From NCBI GenBank assembly GCA_900768135.1, contig CAAGBT010000079.1:1-23922 (forward strand): a stretch of 23,922 nt of DNA, in the 5' to 3' direction. The notes below the pieces were generated by a model that made no database searches, was not told where the DNA came from, and worked only from the letters and a program-made list of their open reading frames with translations. This stretch comes from an uncultured Oscillospiraceae bacterium. GTDB lineage: Bacteria; Bacillota; Clostridia; Oscillospirales; Oscillospiraceae. The position numbers and the translations under genes are program-made. The stretch's first letter is position 1; every line of letters starts with the position of its first letter. Shown here piece by piece: positions 1 to 7,532 of this stretch.

Positions 1-141
1 GAAAGCGGTATGCAGCCGAAGGTGCTGCAAAAGTTGCTGGGTCATGCCAGCATCAAAACAACAATGGATCGGTATGTTCATGTGACTGCCGAATCGCTGG
101 ATTATGCCATCAAGCAATTTCAGCAACATGGTGTAGTCTGA
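1..141 (+). CDS. Tyrosine recombinase/integrase, C-terminal fragment (cut by window edge)
   Basis: The open frame entering from the left edge encodes 46 residues ending at TGA 139-141. It carries the end of a phage/ICE-type tyrosine recombinase catalytic domain: LLGHASIKTT, with the conserved Gly-His at residues 14-15, followed by the MDRYVHVT block whose Tyr (residue 25) is expected to be the DNA-cleaving nucleophile. Such enzymes integrate and excise phages, conjugative elements or genomic islands. Only the C-terminus is visible, so whether the gene is intact cannot be judged. Its base composition is visibly more AT-rich than the rest of the window, which fits a transferred element. It ends 112 bases before ychF, a usual layout where an integrase lies at the end of its element. 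Confidence 0.85.
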   Translation, partial: ESGMQPKVLQKLLGHASIKTTMDRYVHVTAESLDYAIKQFQQHGVV

Positions 142-188
142 TAAAATCCAATAAAGCCAAATGCGGAAATGGTGTAAAAATGGTGTAA
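128..188 (+). repeat. Three direct copies of ATGGTGTA next to the integrase 3' end
   Basis: ATGGTGTA occurs at 128-135 (inside the last integrase codons), 169-176 and 180-187. The last two extend to ATGGTGTAA and sit 11 bases apart, about one helical turn. Short direct repeats beside an integrase gene often serve as arm-type integrase or excisionase sites; that role is inference here. Confidence 0.5.
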
Positions 189-214
189 CAGCCAAGACGC
201 CAAACGCTGAAACC

Positions 215-229
215 CCTTGAAAATCAAGG
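215..229. other. Perfect 6-3-6 palindrome between integrase and ychF
   Basis: CCTTGA, AAA, TCAAGG form a perfect inverted repeat. It has no following T-run, so it is not a convincing terminator. It could lie in or near the attachment core of the integrated element, or be an operator. The element boundary itself cannot be fixed without the other end. Confidence 0.35.
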
Positions 230-253
230 AAAATTGAAGGAGAATGAGTACAA

Positions 254-1363
254 ATGAAATTAGGTATCGTGGGACTTCCCAATGTCGGCAAGTCCACCCT
301 GTTCAACGCCATTACCAACGCGGGCGCCGAGAGCGCCAACTACCCGTTCTGCACCATCGAGCCGAACGTCGGCATGGTGGCCGTGCCTGACGAGCGCCTC
401 GACAAGCTTGCCGAAATGTATCACCCGAAAAAGAAGACCCCCGCCGTCATCGAATTTGTGGACATTGCGGGGCTTGTCAAGGGCGCGAGCCAGGGCGCGG
501 GCCTTGGCAACAAGTTCCTCGAGAACATCCGCCGCACGGACGCGATCGTCCATGTGGTGCGCTGCTTCGACGACGAGAACATCATGCACGTTGTGGCCGA
601 CGCCAGCACGAACGTCCCCGTTGACCCCCTCGGCGATATTGAGACCATCGACCTGGAGCTGATCATGGCCGACCTTGAAATGGTGAACCGCCGCGTGGAA
701 AAGGCGCAGAAGATGGCCAAGGGCGACAAGAAATTCCTGCACGAGGCGAAGGTCTTCTCTGCGCTTGCGGGGCATCTCGACGCTGGCAGGAGCGCGCGCA
801 CATTCGAGGTCTCGCCCGACGATGCGGAGCTGATCGCCACAGCCGATCTGCTGAGTCTCAAGCCCATCATCTATGCTGCGAACATGGACGAAGACGGCTT
901 TGCGAACCAGGACGGCAACCAGTATTTGCAGCAGGTCAAGGCGCTCGCCGGCAAGGAGGGCGCACAGGTGCTGCCCATCTGCGCCAAGCTGGAGCAGGAC
1001 ATTGCCGAACTGGACGGCGAGGATCGCGCCATGTTCCTCGAGGATCTCGGCATCGAGGAATCCGGCCTTGACCGGCTGATCAAATGCTCGTATGCGCTGC
1101 TGGGTCTCATCTCCTTCCTCACCTATGGCGAGGACGAATGCAGGGCCTGGACCATCAAGAACGGTACCAAGGCTCCGCAGGCTGCGGGCAAGATCCACTC
1201 CGACATTGAGCGCGGCTTCATCCGCGCCGAGACCATCAACTTTGACGATATGATCCGCTGCGGCAGCGTGGCGGCGGCAAAGGAAAAGGGACTTCTGCGC
1301 AGCGAGGGCAAGGAGTATGTCGTCAGGGACGGCGACATGATCTACTTCCGCTTCAACGTGTAA
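254..1363 (+). CDS. ychF: Redox-regulated Obg-family ATPase YchF
   Basis: This 369-residue protein matches the YchF/OLA1 family in length and motif order. The P-loop GLPNVGKST is at residues 7-15. The nucleotide-selectivity motif is NMDE at 210-213 instead of the NKxD of GTPases, the hallmark of the family's preference for ATP. A TGS domain closes the protein (DGDMIYFRFNV). YchF is a cytosolic P-loop ATPase that associates with ribosomes and has been linked to stress and redox responses. The ATG at 254 follows a GAAGGAG ribosome site at about 236-242. The gene is monocistronic: it starts just after the integrase fragment and ends about 100 bases before a bidirectional terminator. Confidence 0.97.
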   Translation: MKLGIVGLPNVGKSTLFNAITNAGAESANYPFCTIEPNVGMVAVPDERLDKLAEMYHPKKKTPAVIEFVDIAGLVKGASQGAGLGNKFLENIRRTDAIVHVVRCFDDENIMHVVADASTNVPVDPLGDIETIDLELIMADLEMVNRRVEKAQKMAKGDKKFLHEAKVFSALAGHLDAGRSARTFEVSPDDAELIATADLLSLKPIIYAANMDEDGFANQDGNQYLQQVKALAGKEGAQVLPICAKLEQDIAELDGEDRAMFLEDLGIEESGLDRLIKCSYALLGLISFLTYGEDECRAWTIKNGTKAPQAAGKIHSDIERGFIRAETINFDDMIRCGSVAAAKEKGLLRSEGKEYVVRDGDMIYFRFNV

Positions 1364-1463
1364 GTTCCGCCGCGAAGGCGCGGCATACGCAGCGGAGCGG
1401 CGGCTTGCCGCCATTCCCGCGCGCCGCGCGCAGACAGATTGATACCGATCCTGCATCACAGTG

Positions 1464-1489
1464 AAAAAGCCGCCTGAGGCGGCTTTTTT
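1464..1489. terminator. Bidirectional intrinsic terminator between ychF and the GH18 gene
   Basis: An 11-bp stem, AAAAAGCCGCC (1464-1474) with GGCGGCTTTTT (1478-1488), encloses the loop TGA. It has T-tracts in both directions. It serves ychF on the plus strand and the convergent GH18 gene, whose stop codon (1488-1490) overlaps the tail. Confidence 0.9.
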
Positions 1490-2789
1490 ATTGCGATGGG
1501 GTGCGGGAAACGGTCTCAATATCGATCAGCGCATCGAGCAGCGGGTAAAACTGTGCCAGCTCCCGCCCAAAGTGCCAGCAGCCGATGCCCTGCAGGCTCC
1601 GCTCCGCCGCAAGGCGCAGCTTTCTCTCCAGACTGCGCGCATCCTCGAACCAGACAACGTGTTCGCGGCGCGCGGCATCGCGGTAATAATAGTACGGCGA
1701 CTGCGCCGTTTCGTCATACTGTATCGCCGCGCCGAGGCGCGCGGCGCGCTCCGCCGCCTGCTGGGACGAGAGCGTTTCCGCTTTCGTCGTCCCCTGCGCG
1801 TAGGGCAGCGGCCAGTCGTAAGCATAAAGCGGGACGCCAAGAAAGATTTTTTCCGGCGCAGTTTCCGTAAGCGCATAGTCCAGCACGGCGCGCACCTGCG
1901 GCAGCGGCGCAATGGCCATCGGCTCGCCGTAGGCGTAGCCCCACTCGTAGGTCATGAGGAACACGGCGTTTGCCGCCCGGCTGAGCAGCGCATAGTCGTG
2001 CGCTTCATACAGCAGCCCCCGCTGCTGCGCACTCGTTTTGGGCGCGAGCGCGGCGATCACGGGACGGCCCTGTGCGTTCAGCGCCTCGCGCAGCGCGCAT
2101 ACGAGACCGGCATAGGCAGCGCGTTCCTCCGGCGGAACATATTCAAAATCGATATCCAGCCCATAGTAGCTCTTCTGCACCGCAGTGCGGGTCGCCTCGT
2201 CAACGAGCGCGCTGCGCGCGCGGGCGCTGCGCAGAACGGCCGCAGCATTGTCGCTGGAAAAGCCGCCGTCAGGCGTGAGCGTGGAAAGGTGCATCAGCGC
2301 GGCGGCGCCGCAGCGCGCAGCGGCGGCAAGCAGCGCCTCGTCCGCAAGCGGGACAAGCCCGCCCTCCGGCGTAACGCCGTAGGTAAACGGCACAAGATAC
2401 GTCAGATACGGCAGGAGCGCATCGAGCAGCGGCGCGCTGATGTATGGGTAGGCGTATGCGCTTACGCCAAGCGCGGCAAGCGGCGCTTCCTCCGCATAAT
2501 CGATCACAAGGGGTGCGCCCTCCGAAAGAACTGTGCGCCCCCGCAAGTAGAAGTTGCGGCGCAGGAGCGTCTTTTCGCTCACACCGTAGCGCTGCGCAAG
2601 GGAAAAAAGCGTATCGCCCGCAGCGACCGTATGGAGCGTGCGCGGAATGCGTACTACGAGCGCCTGGCCAACGGCCAGCGGCGAATCGACGGCAAGGCCG
2701 TTATCCGCCGCAAGCAGCCGCGGTAGAACGCCGTGTATGGCGGCAACGGTAGAAATGCTCTCGCCGTTTTTGACAACATGGATCAGCAT
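1488..2789 (-). CDS. LysM x2 + glycoside hydrolase family 18 protein (SleL/YaaH-like)
   Basis: The 433-residue protein starts with two LysM peptidoglycan-binding repeats (about residues 3-47 and 53-96), followed by a GH18 catalytic domain (about 105-425). The GH18 motif reads YYGLDIDFEY at 208-217, which supplies the catalytic Glu216 and the conserved Asp residues; MTYEWGY and a C-terminal Trp (GIGCWHFGR) complete the barrel. This architecture is that of SleL/YaaH spore enzymes, N-acetylglucosaminidases that degrade cortex muralactam peptidoglycan during germination. No signal peptide is evident, as in those spore-targeted enzymes. The ATG at 2789 has an AGGTGAT ribosome site. It lies 42 bases downstream of the ZIP gene and is probably cotranscribed with it. 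The spore role is inferred from architecture. Confidence 0.9.
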   Translation of the reverse strand: MLIHVVKNGESISTVAAIHGVLPRLLAADNGLAVDSPLAVGQALVVRIPRTLHTVAAGDTLFSLAQRYGVSEKTLLRRNFYLRGRTVLSEGAPLVIDYAEEAPLAALGVSAYAYPYISAPLLDALLPYLTYLVPFTYGVTPEGGLVPLADEALLAAAARCGAAALMHLSTLTPDGGFSSDNAAAVLRSARARSALVDEATRTAVQKSYYGLDIDFEYVPPEERAAYAGLVCALREALNAQGRPVIAALAPKTSAQQRGLLYEAHDYALLSRAANAVFLMTYEWGYAYGEPMAIAPLPQVRAVLDYALTETAPEKIFLGVPLYAYDWPLPYAQGTTKAETLSSQQAAERAARLGAAIQYDETAQSPYYYYRDAARREHVVWFEDARSLERKLRLAAERSLQGIGCWHFGRELAQFYPLLDALIDIETVSRTPSQ

Positions 2790-2831
2790 GGGAAGATCAC
2801 CTCGCGCTATCCTATGCGCAAACGCGCGCGC

Positions 2832-3602
2832 TTATCCCAGCGCAACATCAAGCGCCATCATCAGAAGAAAGCCTGCGGTGAAGCCGCAGGTCCCCGCGCG
2901 GCTGTGGGCGCGCGGGAGCAGCTCCTCCGCCACCACGCAGAGCATCGCGCCGGCGGCAAAGCTCAAAAGCCACGGCATCAGCGCGTGCGCGCCGGCGGCG
3001 GCGAACACCACGGCAACGCCGGCAAGCGGCTCCACCGCGCCGGAGAGCGCGCCGGTGCAGAACGCGCGCAGGCGCGTTTTGCCCATTTGACGCAGCGGCA
3101 GCGCAACCGCCGCGCCCTCTGGAAAATTCTGCACGCCGATGCCGAGCGCAAGCGCGGCAGCTCCCGCCAGCCCCTCGCCGTCTGCGGCGAGGGCGAAGGC
3201 CAGCCCCACCGCCATTCCCTCGGGAATATTATGAAGCGTGATAGCGGTCATCAGCAAAAAGTCGCCGCGCGCATAAGCATCCGTTCCGTGCGCGCCCAGC
3301 AGCGGGCAGAGCGCGTCCAGCCCCACAAGGAAAAGCGTTCCCAGCAGCACGCCGGCTGCGGCGGGAAGCACGGGCGGGAAGCGCCCCTCCTCCGCTGCCT
3401 GCTCAATGGCGGGCAGCAGCAGGCTCCAGATACTGGCGGCAGTCATTACGCCGGCGGCAAAGCCGAGCAGCGCGCGCTGCGTCCGCTCGCACGCCGCGTG
3501 CGCAAAGAAAAACACCGTTGCGGCGCCCAGCGCAGTCATCAGAAAGGTGAAAAGCGTGCCGAGCGCCGCATATGCAAGAGAGCGAAGCATACGATATCTC
3601 AT
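2832..3602 (-). CDS. ZIP-family divalent metal transporter (ZupT-like)
   Basis: This 256-residue, strongly hydrophobic protein has about eight membrane segments. The two paired metal-site motifs of ZIP transporters are present: HNIPEG at residues 124-129 and QNFPEG at 158-163. AEELLP lies near the C-terminus. ZIP proteins import Zn2+, Fe2+ or Mn2+ across the plasma membrane; the substrate cannot be told from sequence. The ATG at 3602 has an AAAGG only about three bases upstream; an in-frame ATG four codons later is better spaced and may be the true start. A TATACT -10-like box lies at 3643-3648 (minus strand) without a clear -35. Grouping with the downstream GH18 gene looks positional rather than functional. 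Confidence 0.9.
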   Translation of the reverse strand: MRYRMLRSLAYAALGTLFTFLMTALGAATVFFFAHAACERTQRALLGFAAGVMTAASIWSLLLPAIEQAAEEGRFPPVLPAAAGVLLGTLFLVGLDALCPLLGAHGTDAYARGDFLLMTAITLHNIPEGMAVGLAFALAADGEGLAGAAALALGIGVQNFPEGAAVALPLRQMGKTRLRAFCTGALSGAVEPLAGVAVVFAAAGAHALMPWLLSFAAGAMLCVVAEELLPRAHSRAGTCGFTAGFLLMMALDVALG

Positions 3603-3670
3603 CGCCTTTACGGTTTGTCAGGCGGAAAAACGCCTGTATGCCAGTATAGGCGGCAGGATTGTCCCCCGTG

Positions 3671-3709
3671 AAAAAAGGACGCGCGGAGCCTTCGCTCCGC
3701 GCGTCCTTT
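3671..3709 (-). terminator. Intrinsic terminator of htpG
   Basis: A 16-bp perfect stem (3674-3689 with 3694-3709, loop 3690-3693) is followed on the minus strand by six T's (A-run 3671-3676). It begins 12 bases after the htpG stop codon. Confidence 0.93.
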
Positions 3710-3720
3710 CTTCTTTTTCC

Positions 3721-5610
3721 TTATTTCATCAGCTGCGCGACCATATCCGTGTATTCGCCCGGATCGTCGAGCGGAAGCCCGGCGATGAGCAGCGCCTGGT
3801 TGTAGAGGATCTTTGCGTACAGCTCCGCGCGCGGGCGGTCGGTCAGCAGCGCCGTTTCCATCGCCATGACGGCGGGGTGCTTCACGTTCAGCTCGAGGAT
3901 GCGGTCGGCCTTGACCGGCGTGGGCATCTGGAAGTTTTTGAAGTACTTTTCCATCTCGAAGCTGAAGCCCTCCCCCGCCGTGAGGCAGACGGGGTGCGTT
4001 TTCAGCCTGCGGGAGGCCTTTGCTTCCTTGATCCTGTCGCCAAGCGTCTCCTTGACGAACTTCATCAGGTCCTCCTTCTCGTCGATGAGCTTCTCCTCCT
4101 CGGCGTCAAGCTCCAGATCGCCGTCCACGATGGAGCGGAAGGGCTTTTCCTCGTATTTGGCAAGCGCCTGAAGAACAAATTCATCCGCCTCGCCGGTGAG
4201 ATAAAGCACCTCGTAATCCTTTTCCTTCAGCAGCTCAGTCTGCGGCAGACGGTCTACTGCCGCAACGCTCTCGCCGGCGGCGTAGTAGATGCACTTCTGC
4301 TCCGGCTTCATGCGCTCGAGGTACTCGCGCAGGGTGGTCAGCTTCTTCTGCGTGGAGGAGTAGAACATCAGCAGATCCTTGAGCGCGTCTTTGCGCGCCT
4401 CGCCGCCCTCGCCCACGATGCCGTAGCCGATCTGGCGGCCGTAATTGGCGTAAAACTTCTCATAGCCCTCGCGGTCGTCCTTGAGGAACTTTTCAAGGTC
4501 GGCGCGGATCTTCTTTTCAAGGTTCTGCGCGATGACCCTGAGCTGACGGTCGTGCTGCAGAAGCTCGCGGGAGATATTGAGGCTGAGGTCCGGCGAATCG
4601 ACCACGCCGCGCACAAAGCGCAGGTAGTCCGGCAGCAGCGCGTCGCACTTGTCCATGATCATCACGCCGGCAGAGTAGAGCTGCAGCCCCTTCTGGTAAT
4701 CCTCGGTGTTGAAATTGAGCGGGCGCTGCGAGGGGATGAACAGCAGCGCCTTATAGGTGACGCTGCCCTCGGCGGAGACGGTGATGATGCGCTGCGGCTT
4801 ATCGAATTCGCGCGTCAGCCCGGAGTAGAACTTGGCGTATTCCTCGTCCGTGACCTCGCTGCGCTTGCGCTGCCAGAGCGGCACCATGGAGTTGACCGTG
4901 GTCATCTCCTCGACCATTTCATACTCCGGCTTTTCGGGGTCGCTCCCCTCCTTGACCTTCTGCACGGGGGTCATCATGCGGATGGGATAGCGGATGTAAT
5001 CGGAATACTTCTTGACGAGGGAATAGAGCCGGTAGCCGTCCAGATACTCGCTGTACTTCTCGTCCTCGGTATCCTCCTTGATGTGCATGATAACGTCGGT
5101 GCCGACGCTGTCCTTATCGCATTCGGTGATCGTGTAGCCGTCCGCCCCGGAGGACTGCCAGCTGTACGCCTGAGCGGAGCCGTACTTCTTCGTGAGAACG
5201 GTGATCTCATCGGCGACCATGAAAGCGGAATAGAAGCCCACGCCGAACTGGCCGATAATATCGATGTCGGCTTCCTTCGCATCCTTCTCCTCTGCCTCCC
5301 GGCGGAACTTGTAGGAGCCGGACGAGGCGATCACGCCAAGGTTGTTTTCCAGCTCCTCCCGATCCATGCCGATGCCGTTGTCGGAAACGGTCAGCGTGCG
5401 CGCGTCCTTATCTGCCGTGATGGTAATGGCGAAGTCGCTGCGGCTCATGCCGACCTTGTCGTCCGTCAGCGCGACATAGCAGAGCTTGTCGATGGCGTCG
5501 CTGGCGTTGGAAATGATCTCGCGCAGGAAGATCTCCTTGTGCGTATAGATGGAATTGATCATCAGATCCAGCAGGCGTCTGGATTCTGCCTTAAATTGTT
5601 TCTTTGCCAT
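3721..5610 (-). CDS. htpG: Molecular chaperone HtpG (bacterial Hsp90)
   Basis: Cytosolic ATP-dependent dimeric chaperone that helps late folding and stress recovery of client proteins. The N-terminal GHKL ATPase motifs are all present: EIISNASDAIDKL, DNGIGMDREEL with VIASSGS, and GQFGVGFYSAFMVAD. Middle and C-terminal dimerisation domains follow. The 629-residue length is close to the E. coli protein. The start at ATG 5610 (MAKKQF) is preferred because AGGAG at 5620-5624 is nine bases upstream; the in-frame ATG at 5619 would abut that site with no spacer. The gene stands alone between its own terminator and an upstream region with an extended -10 and a CIRCE element, so HrcA control is likely. 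Confidence 0.97.
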   Translation of the reverse strand: MAKKQFKAESRRLLDLMINSIYTHKEIFLREIISNASDAIDKLCYVALTDDKVGMSRSDFAITITADKDARTLTVSDNGIGMDREELENNLGVIASSGSYKFRREAEEKDAKEADIDIIGQFGVGFYSAFMVADEITVLTKKYGSAQAYSWQSSGADGYTITECDKDSVGTDVIMHIKEDTEDEKYSEYLDGYRLYSLVKKYSDYIRYPIRMMTPVQKVKEGSDPEKPEYEMVEEMTTVNSMVPLWQRKRSEVTDEEYAKFYSGLTREFDKPQRIITVSAEGSVTYKALLFIPSQRPLNFNTEDYQKGLQLYSAGVMIMDKCDALLPDYLRFVRGVVDSPDLSLNISRELLQHDRQLRVIAQNLEKKIRADLEKFLKDDREGYEKFYANYGRQIGYGIVGEGGEARKDALKDLLMFYSSTQKKLTTLREYLERMKPEQKCIYYAAGESVAAVDRLPQTELLKEKDYEVLYLTGEADEFVLQALAKYEEKPFRSIVDGDLELDAEEEKLIDEKEDLMKFVKETLGDRIKEAKASRRLKTHPVCLTAGEGFSFEMEKYFKNFQMPTPVKADRILELNVKHPAVMAMETALLTDRPRAELYAKILYNQALLIAGLPLDDPGEYTDMVAQLMK

Positions 5611-5643
5611 AAAAAGCATCTCCTGTTGTCATATTTGAAATAG

Positions 5644-5652
5644 AGTATAGCA
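5644..5652 (-). promoter_or_regulatory. Extended -10 promoter element for htpG
   Basis: The minus strand reads TGCTATACT, a TGn-extended -10. It would start transcription near 5637, about 27 bases before the htpG ATG. No convincing -35 hexamer is seen at normal spacing. Confidence 0.55.
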
Positions 5653-5688
5653 GAATTCTGCGAATATTTGTGACCTTTCCGTGAATTT

Positions 5689-5715
5689 TTAGCACTTGCC
5701 GCCTTCGAGTGCTAA
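5689..5715. promoter_or_regulatory. CIRCE operator (HrcA-binding inverted repeat) upstream of htpG
   Basis: TTAGCACTT, nine bases, GAGTGCTAA. This matches the CIRCE consensus TTAGCACTC-N9-GAGTGCTAA at 17 of 18 arm positions; the only change is the last base of the left arm. CIRCE is the operator of the heat-shock repressor HrcA, usually found before groESL and the hrcA-dnaK operon. Here it lies 79-105 bases upstream of the htpG start and about 50 bases upstream of the extended -10. Confidence 0.9.
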
Positions 5716-5828
5716 AGCAGCTTTCGTTTTTCCGTTTTGCCCAGTTTTTGGCAGCCTTTTTAGTCAAATTGTTCAAATGCGCGAATCCGCGGGTCTTTAC
5801 CCGCTCTTTCTTTGTTAAATATGCAGGA

Positions 5829-5857
5829 TTGACTTTTCTATATCCGCGCGCTACAAT
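5829..5857 (+). promoter_or_regulatory. Consensus sigma-A promoter for the small ORF (and possibly the liv operon)
   Basis: TTGACT at 5829-5834 and TACAAT at 5852-5857 are separated by exactly 17 bases. Transcription would start near 5864, about 36 bases before the ATG at 5900. An inverted repeat, GCGGGT-CTTT-ACCCGC (5789-5804), lies upstream and could be an operator. Confidence 0.75.
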
Positions 5858-5899
5858 TACCCCATCAAACATGAGAGAAACATGAAAGGACGTAATGCA

Positions 5900-6160
5900 A
5901 TGTTCCGCTTTGTTTATGCAAATCAGAATACCGCGATGAACGCTTCCGCCGCGCGTGCAGAAGCTGCGTCCTGCTGCGGCTCTCGTGCCTCCTCTTTCTC
6001 TTCCTTCCCCTGCATGAACAAGATGGGCGCCATTGCCATGGCGTCCATTCTTGCTTTCATGCCGGTCCTGCGCGGCATGATTCTGCCGGCGCTGGTACTT
6101 TCCATTACTCTTATTATTCTGCTGTATACCGTTTTCCCGTACACGGAGCAGGAACGCTGA
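5900..6160 (+). CDS. Small hydrophobic protein of unknown function (86 aa), possible membrane or leader peptide
   Basis: No family is recognised. The start at ATG 5900 is chosen because AAGGA ends at 5890, nine bases upstream; an in-frame ATG at 5882 has no suitable site. Residues 1-40 are polar and rich in Ala and Ser, with three cysteines (CC at 25-26, C38). Residues 42-79 are hydrophobic and could form one long or two short membrane segments, followed by a charged tail (YTEQER). Residues 61-78 contain 12 Ile, Leu or Val. The gene has its own consensus promoter and is closed by a strong terminator 30 bases after its stop, directly before the branched-chain amino acid transporter operon. It may be a small membrane protein or a regulatory leader; expression is well supported, function is not. 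Confidence 0.6.
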   Translation: MFRFVYANQNTAMNASAARAEAASCCGSRASSFSSFPCMNKMGAIAMASILAFMPVLRGMILPALVLSITLIILLYTVFPYTEQER

Positions 6161-6190
6161 GAGGCTGAAGAGGTTCTGAACCGATACAGC

Positions 6191-6227
6191 AAGGCGATCC
6201 CACCGGTACGGCGGGATCGCCTTTTTT
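6191..6227 (+). terminator. Intrinsic terminator between the small ORF and the liv operon
   Basis: AAGGCGATCCC (6191-6201) pairs with GGGATCGCCTT (6213-6223), with a small internal CCG/CGG pairing in the loop and a T-run to 6227. Only 47 bases separate it from the substrate-binding protein start. That gap holds TATAAA (6229-6234) but no convincing -35. Confidence 0.9.
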
Positions 6228-6274
6228 GTATAAATACTATTGCCGTCACTAAATTTTTAAAAGGAGATATCACG

Positions 6275-7456
6275 ATGAAAAAGAAGTTTATGTGTATGTT
6301 CATGGCAGCAGCCATGGTATTGACCATGGCCGCCTGCGGCAGCAAGAACGACAACGCCGATGACAGCTCCAACGCCGGCGACGCCGCCAAGACCCAGACC
6401 TTTACGATCGGCTCCAGCGGCCCGCTGACCGGCGACGCGGCGATCTACGGCATTGCCGTTGTTCAGGGCGCAGAGCTGGCCGTTGAGGAGATCAACGCCA
6501 GCGATTCCGCCATCAAGTTCAACTTCCTGAAGCAGGACGACGAGGCCGACGGCGAGAAGGCGCTCAACGCCTACAACACCATGATGGACGACGGGATGCA
6601 GGTCCTTGTCGGGCCGACGACCACCGGCGCTTCCCTCACGGTTTCCGCCCAGACGAACGCTGATCGCGTGTTCATGCTGACCCCGTCCGGCTCCTCGCCC
6701 GACATCACCTCCGGCAAGGACAACGTCTTCCAGGTCTGCTTCACCGACCCCAACCAGGGTACCAGCGCGGCTGACTACATCGCCGAGAATATGCCCGGCG
6801 CAAAGGTCGCCATCATCTACCGCAACGACGACGCCTACTCTCAGGGCATCCGCGACACCTTCAAGTCCGAGGCCGACGCCAAGGGCGCGTTCGAGGTCGT
6901 TTATGAAGGCACCTTCACTGCCGACACCGCCTCCGACTTCACCGTCCAGCTCGCTAGCGCGCAGAGCAAGGGCGCGAATCTCGTGTTCCTCCCCATCTAC
7001 CATCAGCCCGCCTCCGTCATCCTCAGCCAGGCCAAGGCAATGAACTACGCTCCCACCTTCTTTGGTGTGGACGGCATGGACGGCATCCTCACCATGCCCG
7101 GCTTTGACCCCGCGCTTGCCGAGGGCGTTATGCTCCTGACCCCGTTCTCCGTCAACTCCGAGGATGCCGCGACGCAGAGCTTCGTCAAAGCGTACACGGA
7201 GAAGTACGGCGAGGAACCCAACCAGTTCGCCGCCGACGCCTACGATGGTGTGTACATCGTCAAGGCTGCTCTGGAAAAGGCCGGCTGCACCGGCGACATG
7301 AGCGCTGCCGACATCTGCGAGGCTCTCATCCAGGTCATGCCCACGCTGAGCGTTGACGGTCTTACCGGTAAGAGTATGACGTGGAACGCCGAGGGCGAGG
7401 TCTCCAAGGCGCCGCTTGCCGCCGTCATCGAAAACGGCGAGTACGTTATGAAGTAA
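6275..7456 (+). CDS. Branched-chain amino acid ABC transporter, substrate-binding lipoprotein (LivJ/LivK type)
   Basis: Extracytoplasmic receptor that binds Leu, Ile, Val or related ligands and delivers them to LivHM. The 393-residue protein begins with a lipoprotein signal: Lys-rich start, hydrophobic core and the lipobox MAAC with Cys21 as the lipidated residue, followed by a polar linker (SKNDNADDSSN). The mature part has the type-I periplasmic-binding fold of the Peripla_BP_6 family, with TIGSSGPLTGDAA at the start and SGSSPDIT in the ligand cleft region. The ATG at 6275 follows an AAAAGGAG site at 6258-6265. It is the first gene of a complete liv operon. A hairpin separates it from livH, which fits higher expression of the binding protein. 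Exact ligand is not determinable. Confidence 0.93.
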   Translation: MKKKFMCMFMAAAMVLTMAACGSKNDNADDSSNAGDAAKTQTFTIGSSGPLTGDAAIYGIAVVQGAELAVEEINASDSAIKFNFLKQDDEADGEKALNAYNTMMDDGMQVLVGPTTTGASLTVSAQTNADRVFMLTPSGSSPDITSGKDNVFQVCFTDPNQGTSAADYIAENMPGAKVAIIYRNDDAYSQGIRDTFKSEADAKGAFEVVYEGTFTADTASDFTVQLASAQSKGANLVFLPIYHQPASVILSQAKAMNYAPTFFGVDGMDGILTMPGFDPALAEGVMLLTPFSVNSEDAATQSFVKAYTEKYGEEPNQFAADAYDGVYIVKAALEKAGCTGDMSAADICEALIQVMPTLSVDGLTGKSMTWNAEGEVSKAPLAAVIENGEYVMK

Positions 7457-7507
7457 CTCTTTCCATACGCTTTCTCTATTCTTCTCATTCTCTCTTCTCA
7501 GGCAGCT

Positions 7508-7532
7508 GCCGGGGGCGCAAAAAGTCCCCGGC
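7508..7532 (+). other. Intercistronic RNA hairpin between the binding protein and livH
   Basis: GCCGGGG (7508-7514) pairs with CCCCGGC (7526-7532) around an 11-base loop. It has no T-run, so it is more likely an mRNA 3'-stabilising or partial-attenuation structure than a terminator. It lies in the 176-base gap, which otherwise holds nothing recognisable. Confidence 0.5.

Noticed and set aside
260..1519. 419-codon minus-strand open frame opposite ychF
   Set aside because: Antisense to YchF with all its motifs in place; composition typical of a shadow frame.
1461..2726. 421-codon plus-strand open frame opposite the GH18 gene
   Set aside because: It runs through a terminator and opposite a clear LysM/GH18 protein; Arg-rich shadow composition.
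3406..5643. 745-codon plus-strand open frame opposite htpG
   Set aside because: It covers the whole of htpG in antisense and has repetitive low-complexity hydrophobic and charged composition; no independent support.
5591..5872. 93-codon minus-strand frame upstream of htpG
   Set aside because: It covers the CIRCE element and the htpG promoter and overlaps the htpG start; no ribosome site. This is regulatory DNA.
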